Shown here one piece after another: positions 36,132 through 46,724 of a DNA stretch of 64,000 nucleotides (position 1 is the stretch's first letter; each line of letters opens with the position of its first letter). The translations under genes were made by a program, and so were the position numbers. The notes beneath the pieces were generated by a model that ran no database searches, was not told the DNA's origin, and saw nothing but the letters and a program-made list of their open reading frames with translations. Origin of the DNA: Hysterangium stoloniferum (taxonomy: Eukaryota > Basidiomycota > Agaricomycetes > Hysterangiales > Hysterangiaceae). The stretch lies in NCBI GenBank assembly GCA_015178975.1, contig WHVD01000013.1, positions 806,001 to 870,000 on the forward strand, in the 5' to 3' direction.

Positions 36132-38083
36132 TTAGAAGCCCAACATACGTCGCCTAATTTCTGTGCCCACCCGCCGCCGTTCAGCAGCGGCGCCATCGGC
36201 ACCAAATAAAACCGACTTGTTCTCAATAGCTCTTCTACACAAGTAGGGCATAACCTGAATAATATTAGCAAGTAAGTGACGGCCCAATGTTAGAACGCAA
36301 ACCGCACACTCACAGCAGATACGGGCCCATACGGAACATATCTATAACAACAGGTTATTACGGTTAACATTCATAAATTGCTGTGCATTCACTTGATTAT
36401 GAAGGGTGATGACGACTGTACTTTATTTACCAAGCTGTCAGTTAGAGCGTCTGACATACCTGGAGACATTTTTAATCATTGATAGTAAATGATGTGCCCC
36501 AGATACGTACCAAAGAGTTGGCCGATCGCGCAACGGCTTGCAACGGCATCTGGCACGACTACCTGCCCGCCTCGTTCTTCTGCTACGTTCCGTGCTACCA
36601 GTCCGTCCAGGATCTTTATGCAGCTATGCGCGTTATGAGTACCGAAGAGAATTCCTATCTGTGGGCGAAGGGCGCTCGAAATATCATCCTTGAGGGCTGA
36701 CAGCAAAACAGCAGCACACTGGTCATAGCACGCATCCGTCTCCGGCTTGCTGGTCCAAACTGGACACTCTGCGGGCGTAGGGGCTGCTTCGACTTCAAAC
36801 GGATGATAAGCACCACGGACAAGTTTGATTCCCAGGGAGTATCCGCCTGCTTTGGCATCTTGAATGCTTTGCTGGATGTAACTTGGTGTGCTAAAGTAAA
36901 AAAAAAAAAAGAGCTTTGTGCTTCTCTCTTAGGCGACATGGTGAGAATTTACCGTCTCAAATACGCCTGGTACGTAGCGTACACCAATGGTTGGACTGGC
37001 TGGACAGTTGAGGATTCTAGACGATGGGTCGATAAGTTGAATCGGCGCATAAGTGACAACGTAAAAGCATCTATAGCAGGCTGAGACAGTTGGTGACATG
37101 GCACCGCGAGTTTCTGAAGTGGCGTACTTGATACCAAGTGTACTCCGCATCCACAATGATTTTCACACCTCGTTGTTGTCCGCGTTCAGCGATGCGGGTC
37201 AGATCCGCATATAGCTCTTTCAGAGCTGCGACGTCACTCATTGTGAGCGTTGTAGGTGGCGGGGCGCCAGAGTCTATGAAAGCTAGATCAGATGTACGTG
37301 GAACCCCTGGAAAGGGAACTAGAGTTAACGATTGGGGGCGAGAGTGACGCAAATGTGCAGAAAGGTTGATTAATGATTGTGCTGATGGTAATAATGCGGT
37401 CTATGTGGTAGTTAATCATTGCGAAGCTAATTTATGGTGAAGCGACAGACAAGCTTCACAGCGACCCAAGTTTTCCTTTCGACACCAACACCTAATCTGT
37501 CTTCAAAGTCTGCAGCGACATCAATACACCGAATGGTCTCCTCCACGTTCTGTTTGTGTATCTGCGAACTAGATCGCAACGCCCGTTTCTCAACCTTCCC
37601 TTCTGCTTCATGTTGACGGACCTCGACGCTGTATGCCAATAACACGCCCTTATTTTCTTCTCGGAGTTGCTGCAAGAGCGGGATCGTATCTTCGGCACTA
37701 TCCCCGCCGACGAACTGAGCAAAGAAGGTTGCCCGCACGATAGCCTCAGTCACTTGCTTTACGCCTGGAATGGAAATTAAAGTTGTAAGGATAGATGGCG
37801 AATAATCAACTAAGACTGGGATCGAGCAGAGAGCGTATACTGTATACGAGCGAAGGAGAGTCGACAGAGGCGTTTGGGTTCTTGAGGGTTTATCGATCTC
37901 CGGTGCGTCGGCAAAGATCGAGTGAGTCTTGAGATACCATGTTCCTCCAGCTATACCACAACCTAATAATGCAAGCCTCGTAGGGGATATAGAATAATGG
38001 CTTAGAGATGAACGAGTATGAAGGAATTTGTGTGGACGTGGAGACCACAATCGAGTAGGACGCGCCTTACGTAGTGGGAACAT
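36132..38083 (-). CDS. PUT1: mitochondrial proline dehydrogenase
   Basis: FAD enzyme of the mitochondrial inner membrane that oxidises proline to pyrroline-5-carboxylate. ATG 38083 starts MFPLRKARPTRLWSPRPHKF, an Arg-rich, acid-free leader expected of a mitochondrial presequence, followed by a hydrophobic segment (LALLGCGIAGGTWYL). Catalytic-barrel motifs include GVKIIVDAEYTWYQ (about 37130-37170), PLVYATYQAYLRR (about 36950-36990), GGYSLGIKLVRGAYH (about 36800-36850), GILFGTHNAHSC (about 36595-36650) and GQLFGMSDALTD. The C-terminus reads RRRMLGF before TAA 36132-36134, with the Arg pair expected to bind substrate. One intron has a T-run just before its acceptor (36899-36912 on the plus strand as an A-run). 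The upstream region carries two CBF1-type boxes. Confidence 0.95.
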
Positions 38084-39600
38084 ATGGGGGAGCTACGAGA
38101 TCGAACAGAGTGGCGAAGCTATTGGTTAAATAGTCTCGACTGCCTAGATCCGTGCGCTTGTTCGATGAACGTGAACAATTTGTAGGCTATGCTTGCCGCT
38201 GGATAGGAACTTGGGACGGAAAAGTCCGATGGTGGCCACCAATTGCCTGAAGAAATTCAGGAGAATATGACATTGTATGAGTGCATCACGTGTTAGAACG
38301 CGGTCATGTGATCGATCGTGCTGCCACAACGGCTATGAGCCGAAATGGGAAATTGAATAATCAAAGATTCAGCTTCAATTGTGAGGTGTTCAGAAAATTG
38401 TCCTTTTGGGAAAGCACTGGCGATTATACATACCAGGAACATGTTCTGATATCTTGATAGCAAGCATGCACTTCATGAAGGGAACGGATATGCTATCGGG
38501 AATCGCGTATGACAAACTACGTCACGGCAGCTAAAGGACGGCGTTATCGGCACAGTACTTCGTGTGACGTCAAGTAGTTAAGTACCGTTTGGGTATTGAA
38601 GATATGGGTGATCTGTAGTGGAACTAATGACGGTCCAGTGAGAAAGTGGGTTCTTTCTATTTAATAAATCGGCCAACAGTTGGTCGGATCCGGCGACAGG
38701 ATTGACCGCTGTGGAATCGGTCCAAACAAGCAAGCCTATCATGTGTCTCGATATAGTCGCAATCTAAATCTTCGTCAACGGATAGCGTAAATACAAAAAT
38801 CTATACTAGTTATATACGCTTTGAGAACAATAGACGTATGGCAACAAAAGGTTACGCTGAACAATGGGGTGGCAAATTGCCGGTGTGGCACCTTATGCAT
38901 GCTCGCACAGCCCTATATTCTAACACAGTGGATGATATATGCAGCAATCACGAGAATCGACAAAAGCCTACCGTAAACCACTTTCCTTCCATCGGTAACT
39001 TTCAGCTGATTAGCATAGATAATTTATGTTAAACAAGGATCACAGGCAGCCTCCATGCAAATGTCTGGAAAGATTTTTATCGAAATGACCCAATGTGGGT
39101 CGAATAATGAGTATGAGTTGGTAGATAAAGAGGACTACCTTTGAGTTTCTTATCCGGAGAATATTTCAAGTCGTACGGGCAGGGAATGCGTTGGCCTATA
39201 AATTCAGCAAATAAGTCCATGTAGCGTCGATGTCAATGAGTTGGGGCGACGGCTTTAAATGGATCCAACGGTAAATAGCCAGGGCCAGAAACGCGACAAT
39301 ACAGCTACCACATCAGTTACAAACATAAAGGTATTGATTCAAACGCGGTTGAAGGGGCATGTTCAAAGCAACGCTGATCATGAAAATTCCTGGGTTCGTC
39401 GCCATTGGGGTAATCACTGTACATAGGGAGACAACCATTGCGCGTAGCCTTTATGACTCAATTAAAAAAAGGGTAATTTCGATGCGGGTTGCGAATCCAC
39501 AACAAAGCGTATCTGCTGGTGAGAAACCATGATAATTGGCGCGAACGCGTTATTTGCGCATATTTGTCTTATTTTATTACCCTCAACCGCTCACCAGAAA
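38084..39600. promoter_or_regulatory. 1.5-kb divergent intergenic region, PUT1 / BCP1
   Basis: The longest gap in the housekeeping block. It contains ATCACGTG (38285-38292), ATCACATG on the minus strand (38305-38312), and a perfect CRE-type octamer TGACGTCA (38565-38572). The first two lie about 200-230 bp upstream of PUT1. No intact gene, tRNA or repeat was found. A short minus-strand stretch around 39195-39315 faintly resembles a P450 N-terminus and is treated as a finding only. Confidence 0.5.
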
Positions 39601-40663
39601 ATGCCAAAACGCAAAGACCAAGACGATGACTCTGATAGCGATGTTGTGCGTGACTTTCACTTCAACTTTTTTCATCTTTATCACTCACATCCACGCCCAG
39701 TAGAGTCTCATCGATGTCGATTTCGAGTTCTTTGACCCAAGACCGGTCGATTACATTGCATTGAAACGACTCATGGTGCAGCTGTTCCAAACGGATGTCG
39801 AGCAGATTGATGTGCATGAAATGGCGGAGCTGATCATTGCGCAACCACTGGTGGGCACCACTGTGAAGACCGATGGCATCGAGAGCGATCCGTATGCATA
39901 CCTGACAGTGCTTAACTTGGCGGTGCACAAGGTGAGCAGTGAGCAACACCCAGTCTGGCGCAAGGTTACATGAACAGTATATACAGGACAACGTCGCGAT
40001 CAAGACATTGACGCAGTATATTCTTAAAAAGGCGGCTGCTTCGCCGTCCCTACAATCGATGCTACAGACATTGTTTACGACGCAACAGGTTGCATTTGTG
40101 TTCAGTGAGCGGTTAATAAACATGCCTGTTCAAGTTGTCCCGCCAATGTATCGCATGTTGTCTGATGAGATGCAGTGGGCGATAGAGGAAGTGCGTAAAT
40201 CATATCAACATAGACATGCATGCATGTTCATGTTTTGGCAGAACGAACCATACACATTCTCACATTATATATTCATTTCGCGGACGTACCGTCTCTCAGC
40301 CGAAGAAGAAAACGCAATGGAGGACGTCCAAATGACTAGCCCGCCGACCAAACGATCCAAAAAAAAGTTTACACCTGCCGCGAAGCCAACTGTCCCTTCA
40401 GTACACTCATTTCACCCAGAAGACGAGCAAATTCAGAAGGTGCCTGCACAAGTTGAACATTTCTCATCACGCATTAGCTAACGTTATCCATAAAGTTCGC
40501 TGCCCATACACTCGACTATGAGTTCAGCAACAAGCAACCAAGGGAGCAGGATTCGTTTGGGACGGATGTCGCAGGTCGGTTAATGCTCATGCCTGCCGAC
40601 CGATTTCCTGCTCTTGTTCGAGCCATGGCAGAGGCCTATCCAGAACCCACTGCAAAACCATGA
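39601..40663 (+). CDS. BCP1: BCP1 / BCCIP-family nuclear export and ribosome-linked chaperone
   Basis: In yeast, Bcp1 supports nuclear export of the PI4P 5-kinase Mss4 and chaperones ribosomal protein uL14. ATG 39601 gives MPKRKDQDDDSDSDV, the acidic nuclear start of the family, spliced to SLIDVDFEFFDPRPVDYIAL. Further signatures are LIIAQPLVGTTVKTDG (about 39832-39880), DPYAYLTVLNLAVHK, TQQVAFVFSERLINMP (about 40084-40131) and, after an intron, EPYTFSHYIFISRTYRL (about 40246-40295). A basic linker with TKRSKKKFTPAAK may act as a nuclear localisation signal. The final exon after about 40495 gives the usual end LMLMPADRFPALV before TGA 40661-40663. Confidence 0.94.
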
Positions 40664-40773
40664 AAAGTGGCCAATCCTCACAGGAGCATCATGAAGGAAA
40701 TATTTCCATTTACATTTGTGGGTTGTCTACACGCTGCACTGCGCTGCATAGGGCTTTCTGTGCTTCAAGTGAC

Positions 40774-40788
40774 ATATATATATATATA
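40774..40788. repeat. AT dinucleotide microsatellite
   Basis: About seven AT units directly downstream of the SDR stop codon. Confidence 0.9.
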
Positions 40789-40794
40789 ATGTAC

Positions 40795-42114
40795 TTAGAT
40801 TCCTGCACCGCCAGTCACTTCGAGTGTGTGACCTGAGACGTACGATGCAAGGGGGGAGCAGAGGCTACAGAGCAACGGTGAATAATTGGGCGATGGAGAA
40901 GGATGGGATATCGGGATGGGCACTCACAACAGGATAGCGGCGGCAGCTTCATCGGGCGCCCCGCCACGGGCAAGGGGGATAGCAGCTGTGCGGTTTGGCC
41001 CGTTGCTTCCTCCTGGGATACCGAGGGCGACCTTCTTACCATCAATAGTGATGGAAGCGCCACTCTCCTTGGCAGCGGTCAATCTACGTGCTTAACATTT
41101 GAATGCCCTTGCTGCATGGATAAGATTACTGCTTAACACACCGTGTCTCAATATATCCGAAGGCAATGGTGCTATTCCGTTTCTCAACTTTGGATTCTAT
41201 ATCAGATAATTCACAGATTGACTCACTTTGCACGCACACCAAATGAACCCCATTCCTTCGCAGTCGTCTTCGTCAGACCGATAACTGCCGCCTTTGCGGC
41301 AGCGTAATTGGCCTGTCCGACGTTCCCATGCAAACCGGAGGTACTCGAGACGTTGACGATGCTACGGTTTTCACGCCTCTCGGCTTCTTTGATACGGAAG
41401 TAGGGTGCAGCGGCGCGGATGAGACGGAAAGGAGCACGGACGTGCACCTTCTGTATAACATCCCATGCATCGTCGGCGCAGGTGTGAAGCATCTGGGAGG
41501 TGGGTGTAAGGGTGAGTTGTAGGGTTCCATCCGCTTGATGAGACTCACGCGGTCATATGTGAAACCGGCTATATGCAAGAAAGGTTTCAGAACGCAAGGA
41601 TGACTATAGAACGCGACAGACCGTTGTTAACAATGTGATTAATCTTGCCGTATTCCTTAATGGTAGCTTGGACAACTTTCTCCGGGAAGTCATCTGTACT
41701 GACATCTCCAGAGACTGCGATGGCGCTGCCGCCTGCCTTTTTTATTTCGTCGACGACAGCTTGTGCTTTGCCCTGGTCTAGGCTGTAGTGACAATATTGG
41801 TCACTGTGTATGGGGGAAATGAAGGTAAGTGCGTACTCGCTTACGACGACTTTGGCACCCTCACGTGCGAAGATGATAGCAGCACTACGGCCAATACCCT
41901 GCAAATAAGGTAACGAACATTATATATGACCATTGTTGAATGGCAAAGACGTTTTATTGACCTGACCAGCACCGCTACGAAAAATGCTTAAACATGAGAG
42001 GTAAGCGTACTAACAGCAAGAAACGTACGTGATAATAGCAACTTCGTTATTCAGTAAACCTCTTCCCCAAGTGTTTGAGAGGTGACCTGAGATCTGTGAG
42101 ATACGTTGGGACAT
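40795..42114 (-). CDS. short-chain dehydrogenase, 3-oxoacyl-ACP reductase-like
   Basis: Classical SDR using NAD(P)H. ATG 42114 starts [21 protein letters not shown]. After an intron comes VAIITGAGQGIGRSA with the TGxxxGxG nucleotide loop (about 41880-42050). Further motifs are [35 protein letters not shown] across an intron, and the active site [13 protein letters not shown] with YAAAK (about 41265-41350). Two short introns between about 41095 and 41225 are needed to read [13 protein letters not shown]. The C-terminus is [12 protein letters not shown] before TAA 40795-40797. A role as ketoacyl-ACP reductase (mitochondrial fatty acid synthesis) is the best family guess, but other SDR substrates are possible. 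It is divergent from the GPALPP gene, with 111 bp between starts. Confidence 0.9.
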
Positions 42115-42225
42115 TGTAGGGAAAGTATAGTAAAGTTAAAAGGTATAGAAACTTCCCGGTAGAGTGGGGACCGGGGTTTTGTCACGTGCATTGTCGCGGC
42201 TCAGCTCCTCACTTCCGAGAGCCAC
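42115..42225. promoter_or_regulatory. 111-bp divergent promoter with CACGTG box
   Basis: Between the SDR and GPALPP-protein start codons. It contains GTCACGTG at 42181-42188, again matching the RTCACRTG consensus, 37 bp before the plus-strand ATG. Confidence 0.6.
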
Positions 42226-43283
42226 ATGCCCCTTATTGGTCCTCAGATCCCGACACGCAATGGTTATGACAGCGATGGCGAGGAAGGCAGTTGTCAAAGC
42301 TCTAATCTCCACAACGACGAAGAGTACGGTCCAGCCCCTCCACCTCCACTGCCAAAAACAGCAGGACCGTCACTCCCCCCTCATTTAGTTAAAGCTAACC
42401 CTGTCGATGATGAAGACGGTGATGAAGACGCGTATGCTCCAGCCCTGCCTCCCCAATTCATCCCACGTCCAAAACGAACCGTCGGTCCCACTTTTCCTTC
42501 CGTTCCTCCACCCCAAGCAGCATACGATTCAGACGACGAAGTGGGTCCGATGCCTGCCCCTGCGAGTGCAGCGGCGGATGACCCTGTGCGTGAGTTCATG
42601 GAGCGTGAGGAGCGGCGGAAGAAAGCGCAGGAGGAGGCTGCGAAGCCCGTCAAGCCAAGGAGAGAAGAGTGGATGCTTGTGCCACCTACAAATAGTGGCC
42701 TATTGGGATGTAAGTGCGTTGTTTGTCCAGTAGCTCCTACATAGTGCTGATGTCGTACAGCGTTGGATCCTACAAAACTAAAGGCTCGTCAATTCTCACG
42801 TAGTGCCCGACCTTCACAGGCGGCGTCGGCGGATAACTCATTATGGACTGAGACACCTGCGGAGCGGCAGGCGAGGATCAAGGATGAGGTTGATGGGAAG
42901 CGGCGACGAGCGACGGAGGTAGCGGACGAGGATGCAGATGATAGAAATGCAGAGCGTAAACGAATGAAGTATGATGAAGAGGTCAAAGCTCAGGTCGAAG
43001 CATATAACGTGAGCAAGCAGCGATGCCACTTGCGTATATATCTCCACTAACTGGCGTCTTCACTCGAAAGCGGGAAACACGTGGACAGTCTCTCGTTGAC
43101 ATGCACAAGTCCGCAAAGGGCAAGGAATCCGAGCAAGAGAAAGCGCAAGAAGGGATATGGGACCATGCTCGAGATATGTCTGTCGGGGGCCGGCTGATGG
43201 ATGACAAACAGCGTTCGAGGATGATTCAAGACGCACGAACCTTGGGCGATCGGTTCGGTAAAGGGAAAAGTGGGTTTTTATAA
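42226..43283 (+). CDS. GPALPP-motif protein (DUF3752 family)
   Basis: Conserved eukaryotic protein of poorly known role, probably nuclear. ATG 42226 starts MPLIGPQIPTRNGYDSDGEE. GPALPP-like motifs recur (IGPQIPTR, YGPAPPPPLP, AGPSLPPHL, YAPALPPQF, VGPTFPSV), separated by acidic Asp/Glu stretches. The C-terminal DUF3752 part has EEWMLVPPTNSGLLGSLDP, KLKARQFSRSARP, WTETPAERQARI (about 42840-42880), a charged KRRRATEVADEDADD helix and, after an intron, RGQSLVDMHKSAKGK and GGRLMDDKQRSRMIQDARTL, ending KGKSGFL with TAA 43281-43283. Two introns. Complete. Confidence 0.93.
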
Positions 43284-43519
43284 GACGAAAAGCCGCAGCA
43301 CACATGTATTGATTAGAATGGTGGACAAGTAAGATAATTGATGGAAGGTATCATTAGAGAAGGTATATAACGATATTTCATAATGTAATACTACAAAAAG
43401 CGAAGTACAATGCACAGATGGATTAACTGACACAAAATGATGGGGAGGAAGGAAGAAAAATGGTGATACAATGTACGTGAATGGAATGGTATATGAGCAA
43501 ACAGACGCGAAGTGAACAT

Positions 43520-44901
43520 TCAACGCATAGCACTGACACCAATGTCCGATATGCCGGCTGCGACGCCACGTAAGACAGAGGCTGAACCTTTGATGATAGA
43601 TTCGGAGGCAGCACTAAAGGAAGGACGCCGGCCCTGGACTTTTTTTGGAGAAGTAGAGGGGGCGCGGGGGGGCGCAGACGATGCAATGGGTACTTGGGAT
43701 GCAAGAGTAATAGGAAGTGCATCCGGATGGGGAAGGTCATTCGAAAGGGTAATGGGAAGGAAGCTTTCGCTGGCAGAAGGCGTAAGGCTCGGAGAAGGAT
43801 TTGGGGATCGGCGTGGAGAAGGCAAAGGGAAAAGCATGCTTTCATCTTCCTCAAATAAAACTGCGACATCGACGCATTGGCACTCTGGTGGCGCATCCAC
43901 ATCGGACTGGAGAGGCGGCAGAGGATGATTATTGAAACTGCCCGAGTGTCGCCTGTGCGCATCGATCTCATCTACGTTTAGTGCATCAGCGAGTGGTACA
44001 TGACGGGCACCTTTGGGAGGGTTCCATGGAAAGCTGACACCATACGAGCCAGGTTCGCCTTCACTATATCTCCGAACAGCGCCACTGCTCCATCTTGGGC
44101 TCCAACTCTCACCTTGTGCAAGTGCGTCATCAACATGAGTGTGACATGCCTCGCAACACGGACGGAGTGGTACGGTCGCGGCCAACGGGGAGGGAGAGGA
44201 CGGCTCAACGGTCGGGAATGATGGAGCACGACGGAGGGGCGGCGGTGATGTTAAGATGGGGGATATTGAGGGTGAGGCTGATGGCGAAGTGGTGGAGTCT
44301 GCTAATGAACCTGTAGGGTTGCGCTTGGAGAGACAAGGGGATGCAGGGGGTAAAGAAGGGCGTCGTGAGCGGGGTTTGATGATTAGACTGACCGTGTCAC
44401 GGTAAATCAAACTGAGTGAAGTAAAACGTGAAGACTAGATACTGACCTGGGAACTGAGAGGGTGAGACTGAACGGTTTGCGTTCTGCGTTTGAGTTCTCA
44501 TCAATGTCGGGAGTATCAAAGACTGAGACCGGAGACGGAATGGCGCTTTTTTTGCCTGAAGCTGGGGACTTCCAAAGTGGGAGAGAGTAGGACTTTGTGA
44601 TTAGACGAGGACGGGCTTTGGACGGGACACAGGGTGGGATTAGAATGCAAGTGTCCTCAAAGCGAACAGAGCATGAACGTGAGCCTGAGATTGGGGATGT
44701 CGACGACATCGCTACGGACGTTGAGTATATTGTTGGAGAGGTCGAGGTCAAGGGCATTGTTGGAGAGGTCGAGGTCGAGGTCATTGTTGGAGAGGTCGAG
44801 GTCGAGGTCAAAGTCATTGTTGGAGAGGTCGAAGTTATTGTCGGAGAGGTCGAGGTCGTCGTTGAAGATGCCGATGTCGTCGTAAGAAAGGTCGAGGTCA
44901 T
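43520..44901 (-). CDS. uncharacterised Ser/Thr/Pro-rich protein
   Basis: No function recognised. ATG 44901 opens a Ser/Thr-rich tract (TSTSPTM-type repeats) encoded by an 18-bp minisatellite. A compact conserved-looking segment follows (SVRFEDTCILIPPCVP; RLITKSYSLPLWKSP, about 44590-44690), with its pattern of charged and aromatic residues. One intron (about 44408-44453) leads to SLIYRDTVSLIIKP and then a proline/serine-rich region with a possible Cys cluster (RPCCEACHTHVDD, about 44130-44170; ECQCVDVAVLFEEDE). The end is GSASVLRGVAAGISDIGVSAMR, stop at 43520. The RFEDTCILIP...SYSLPLW block keeps the frame despite the repeat, which supports it as real coding sequence. The start is less certain because the repeat is open in two frames. 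Confidence 0.65.
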
Positions 44902-44911
44902 CGTTGGAGAC
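44731..44911. repeat. 18-bp minisatellite inside a coding exon
   Basis: About eight to ten degenerate copies of GTTGGAGAGGTCGAGGTC, differing by 6-bp additions and point changes. On the minus strand the repeat encodes TSTSPTM in the gene frame and DLDLSNN in another open frame. Confidence 0.85.
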
Positions 44912-45174
44912 GGCGAGGATATTGATGGAGCGGAAGGAAAAAGTATTGTGGTATCGAGATTTACGAAGTCTGTAAGATTTTAAGTAAAACGACCAGATCC
45001 GCTTTCTGCCAGCTGGTCACATGGATCCCTGTATATTTACTACATCTTATTACTTCTTTTTCTTTTTCTTTTTTGTTCTTTTTTATTTATTTTTGTGTCA
45101 GAAGACAAGGAATTATTTAATTGATGGGACATTGACAGTGCAGGTATTGGTAACATGCACAGCGGTCAAGTTCT

Positions 45175-46510
45175 TCATTCCATTTTACTTCTTGTCTCTG
45201 CGTCCTCCCTCATCTCTCGTCCAAATTCCATAGGTGCTACCACTCCCAGACTAGCCACTACTGTAGCCAACACACATCTAGACAACCCTCCATCAGCAAT
45301 CTTCCATCGAGTCTCTTCCTGGTCTCTGTGTCCAAACAAACCCCACCCAAACAACACAACGCACGTCCAAACTATATCCCACCCAATGCTCGCCTGTGCA
45401 GGGTGAGAATGCAGTGTTTTCCAAGCTGCCCCATACACGGCTGCGGGTGCGTTCCACAATATGACCGCAAGATCACTCGGGTATGACAGGGAGAAGAAGG
45501 GTGACGAGGTAATTCGCAGAAATGAGAGCAGTTTCGCAGTAGTTCGGATACGGAGAGTGATGGACAGTAAGGCAATCAACGTGTAGAATGAACTCGCTCT
45601 AGGGGAGAGACTCCTGACCGCAAACTGCGGGAGAGGCAGGAGGGGGATTATCAGCAAGGCATGCATTATCAAAAGGTTGGGCAAGAATGTGCTGGTGGAT
45701 GTGTATGGGGACAAAGAGACTGTCAACAACGAGAGAACAACGGGGACTGTCACCAGAAGTGGGAGACGCAATGTGGGACGTTCTGACGCATGTGACGATG
45801 GCGGAAGAACCACCAGTGCCACATTGAGGAGTGACCATGCGACGGAAATGGCAACGACCTGGCCAAGAAGCATATAGGCCCATATGTGTGGTACTCTTTC
45901 TCCTAAAAGAATGACGAAAAATCAGTCAACCGGGGTGAGGCTAACCACGGGGAGTAACCTTAAAACTCACGTTGCATGAAGAGGAAGACAGTGAACGCGC
46001 CGGTTGTAAAAAGGCATAACTGCTCGCTCCACCACCAGTTTAAGGGTGACTTGCACACTGCAAGCCACGCTTCTTCAAATAGACCTGTCTTTGTGAGCCA
46101 GTTGGCCACCCTCAGCAATGGGCCCTTCTGTGTGATTTCTGCAAGTGTTTGCTTGCTTTCGAAGTTGCTGAAGCTCCACTAATATGAATGTCAGTGCATA
46201 CAGTCAATTAAATATAGCTGATGCCATTCGCGATGTGACATTTACGAGCATGTATTTAAACATCCCTATAATGGAATGATGTCAATAATCTGAAGGCATT
46301 GTCTTATTGCGTGCCTTGATACGTACAAAACCACGTATGCCCGAAGGACACTACGGTCAACGCGTTGAATAGCCATACGCGACCTGGATATGCTGGTGAA
46401 GTTGAATACTTTCGGATGGACGATACAATGAGGTAGAAGAGGCCAAATATGAGCAAGAAATAAGAGGAAAATATGGAGAGTGCGACGATATGCTCTATGG
46501 TTAAGTTCAT
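45175..46510 (-). CDS. uncharacterised fungal polytopic membrane protein
   Basis: No family name recognised. ATG 46510 gives MNLTIEHIVALSIFSSYFLL with a first membrane helix. Introns join HTWFWMFKYMLWSFSNF to ESKQTLAEITQKGPLL and NWWWSEQLCLFTTGAFTVFL. The main exon holds several more hydrophobic helices (about 45840-45870 LLGQVVAISVAWSLLNVAL; PLLVTVPVVLSLLTV; LPNLLIMHALLIIPLL; ASSFYTLIALLSITL; WDIVWTCVVLFGWGLFG; VLATVVASLGVVAPM). The end, after MEFGREMREDAETR, is charged, with stop at 45175. About eight to nine helices suggest an endomembrane protein. Nothing visible gives an activity; enzyme or transporter are both open. Confidence 0.8.
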
Positions 46511-46724
46511 GACATGCAGTGACAGTTACGGAGTGTGTGTAAATACCAATTCATCTCTCCCCTGTTTCTTGTTATGAGGGACATTATTGCTCACAATATT
46601 CTATCAGAATGATAGAATAGGGCACGGAATAGTGACCCTAGTGGATGAATCACTCTGACACAGACACAAGACTATACTAGTCACCAGACTCAGACGACCG
46701 CATGTGGACATAGGGCGTACATCG

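Noticed and set aside
38838..39032. 64-codon plus-strand frame in the PUT1/BCP1 gap
   Set aside because: No family signal, no splice partners, ordinary composition.
44731..44911. Separate acidic protein from the alternative frame of the minisatellite
   Set aside because: The frame is open only because of the repeat and does not join the conserved downstream segment.
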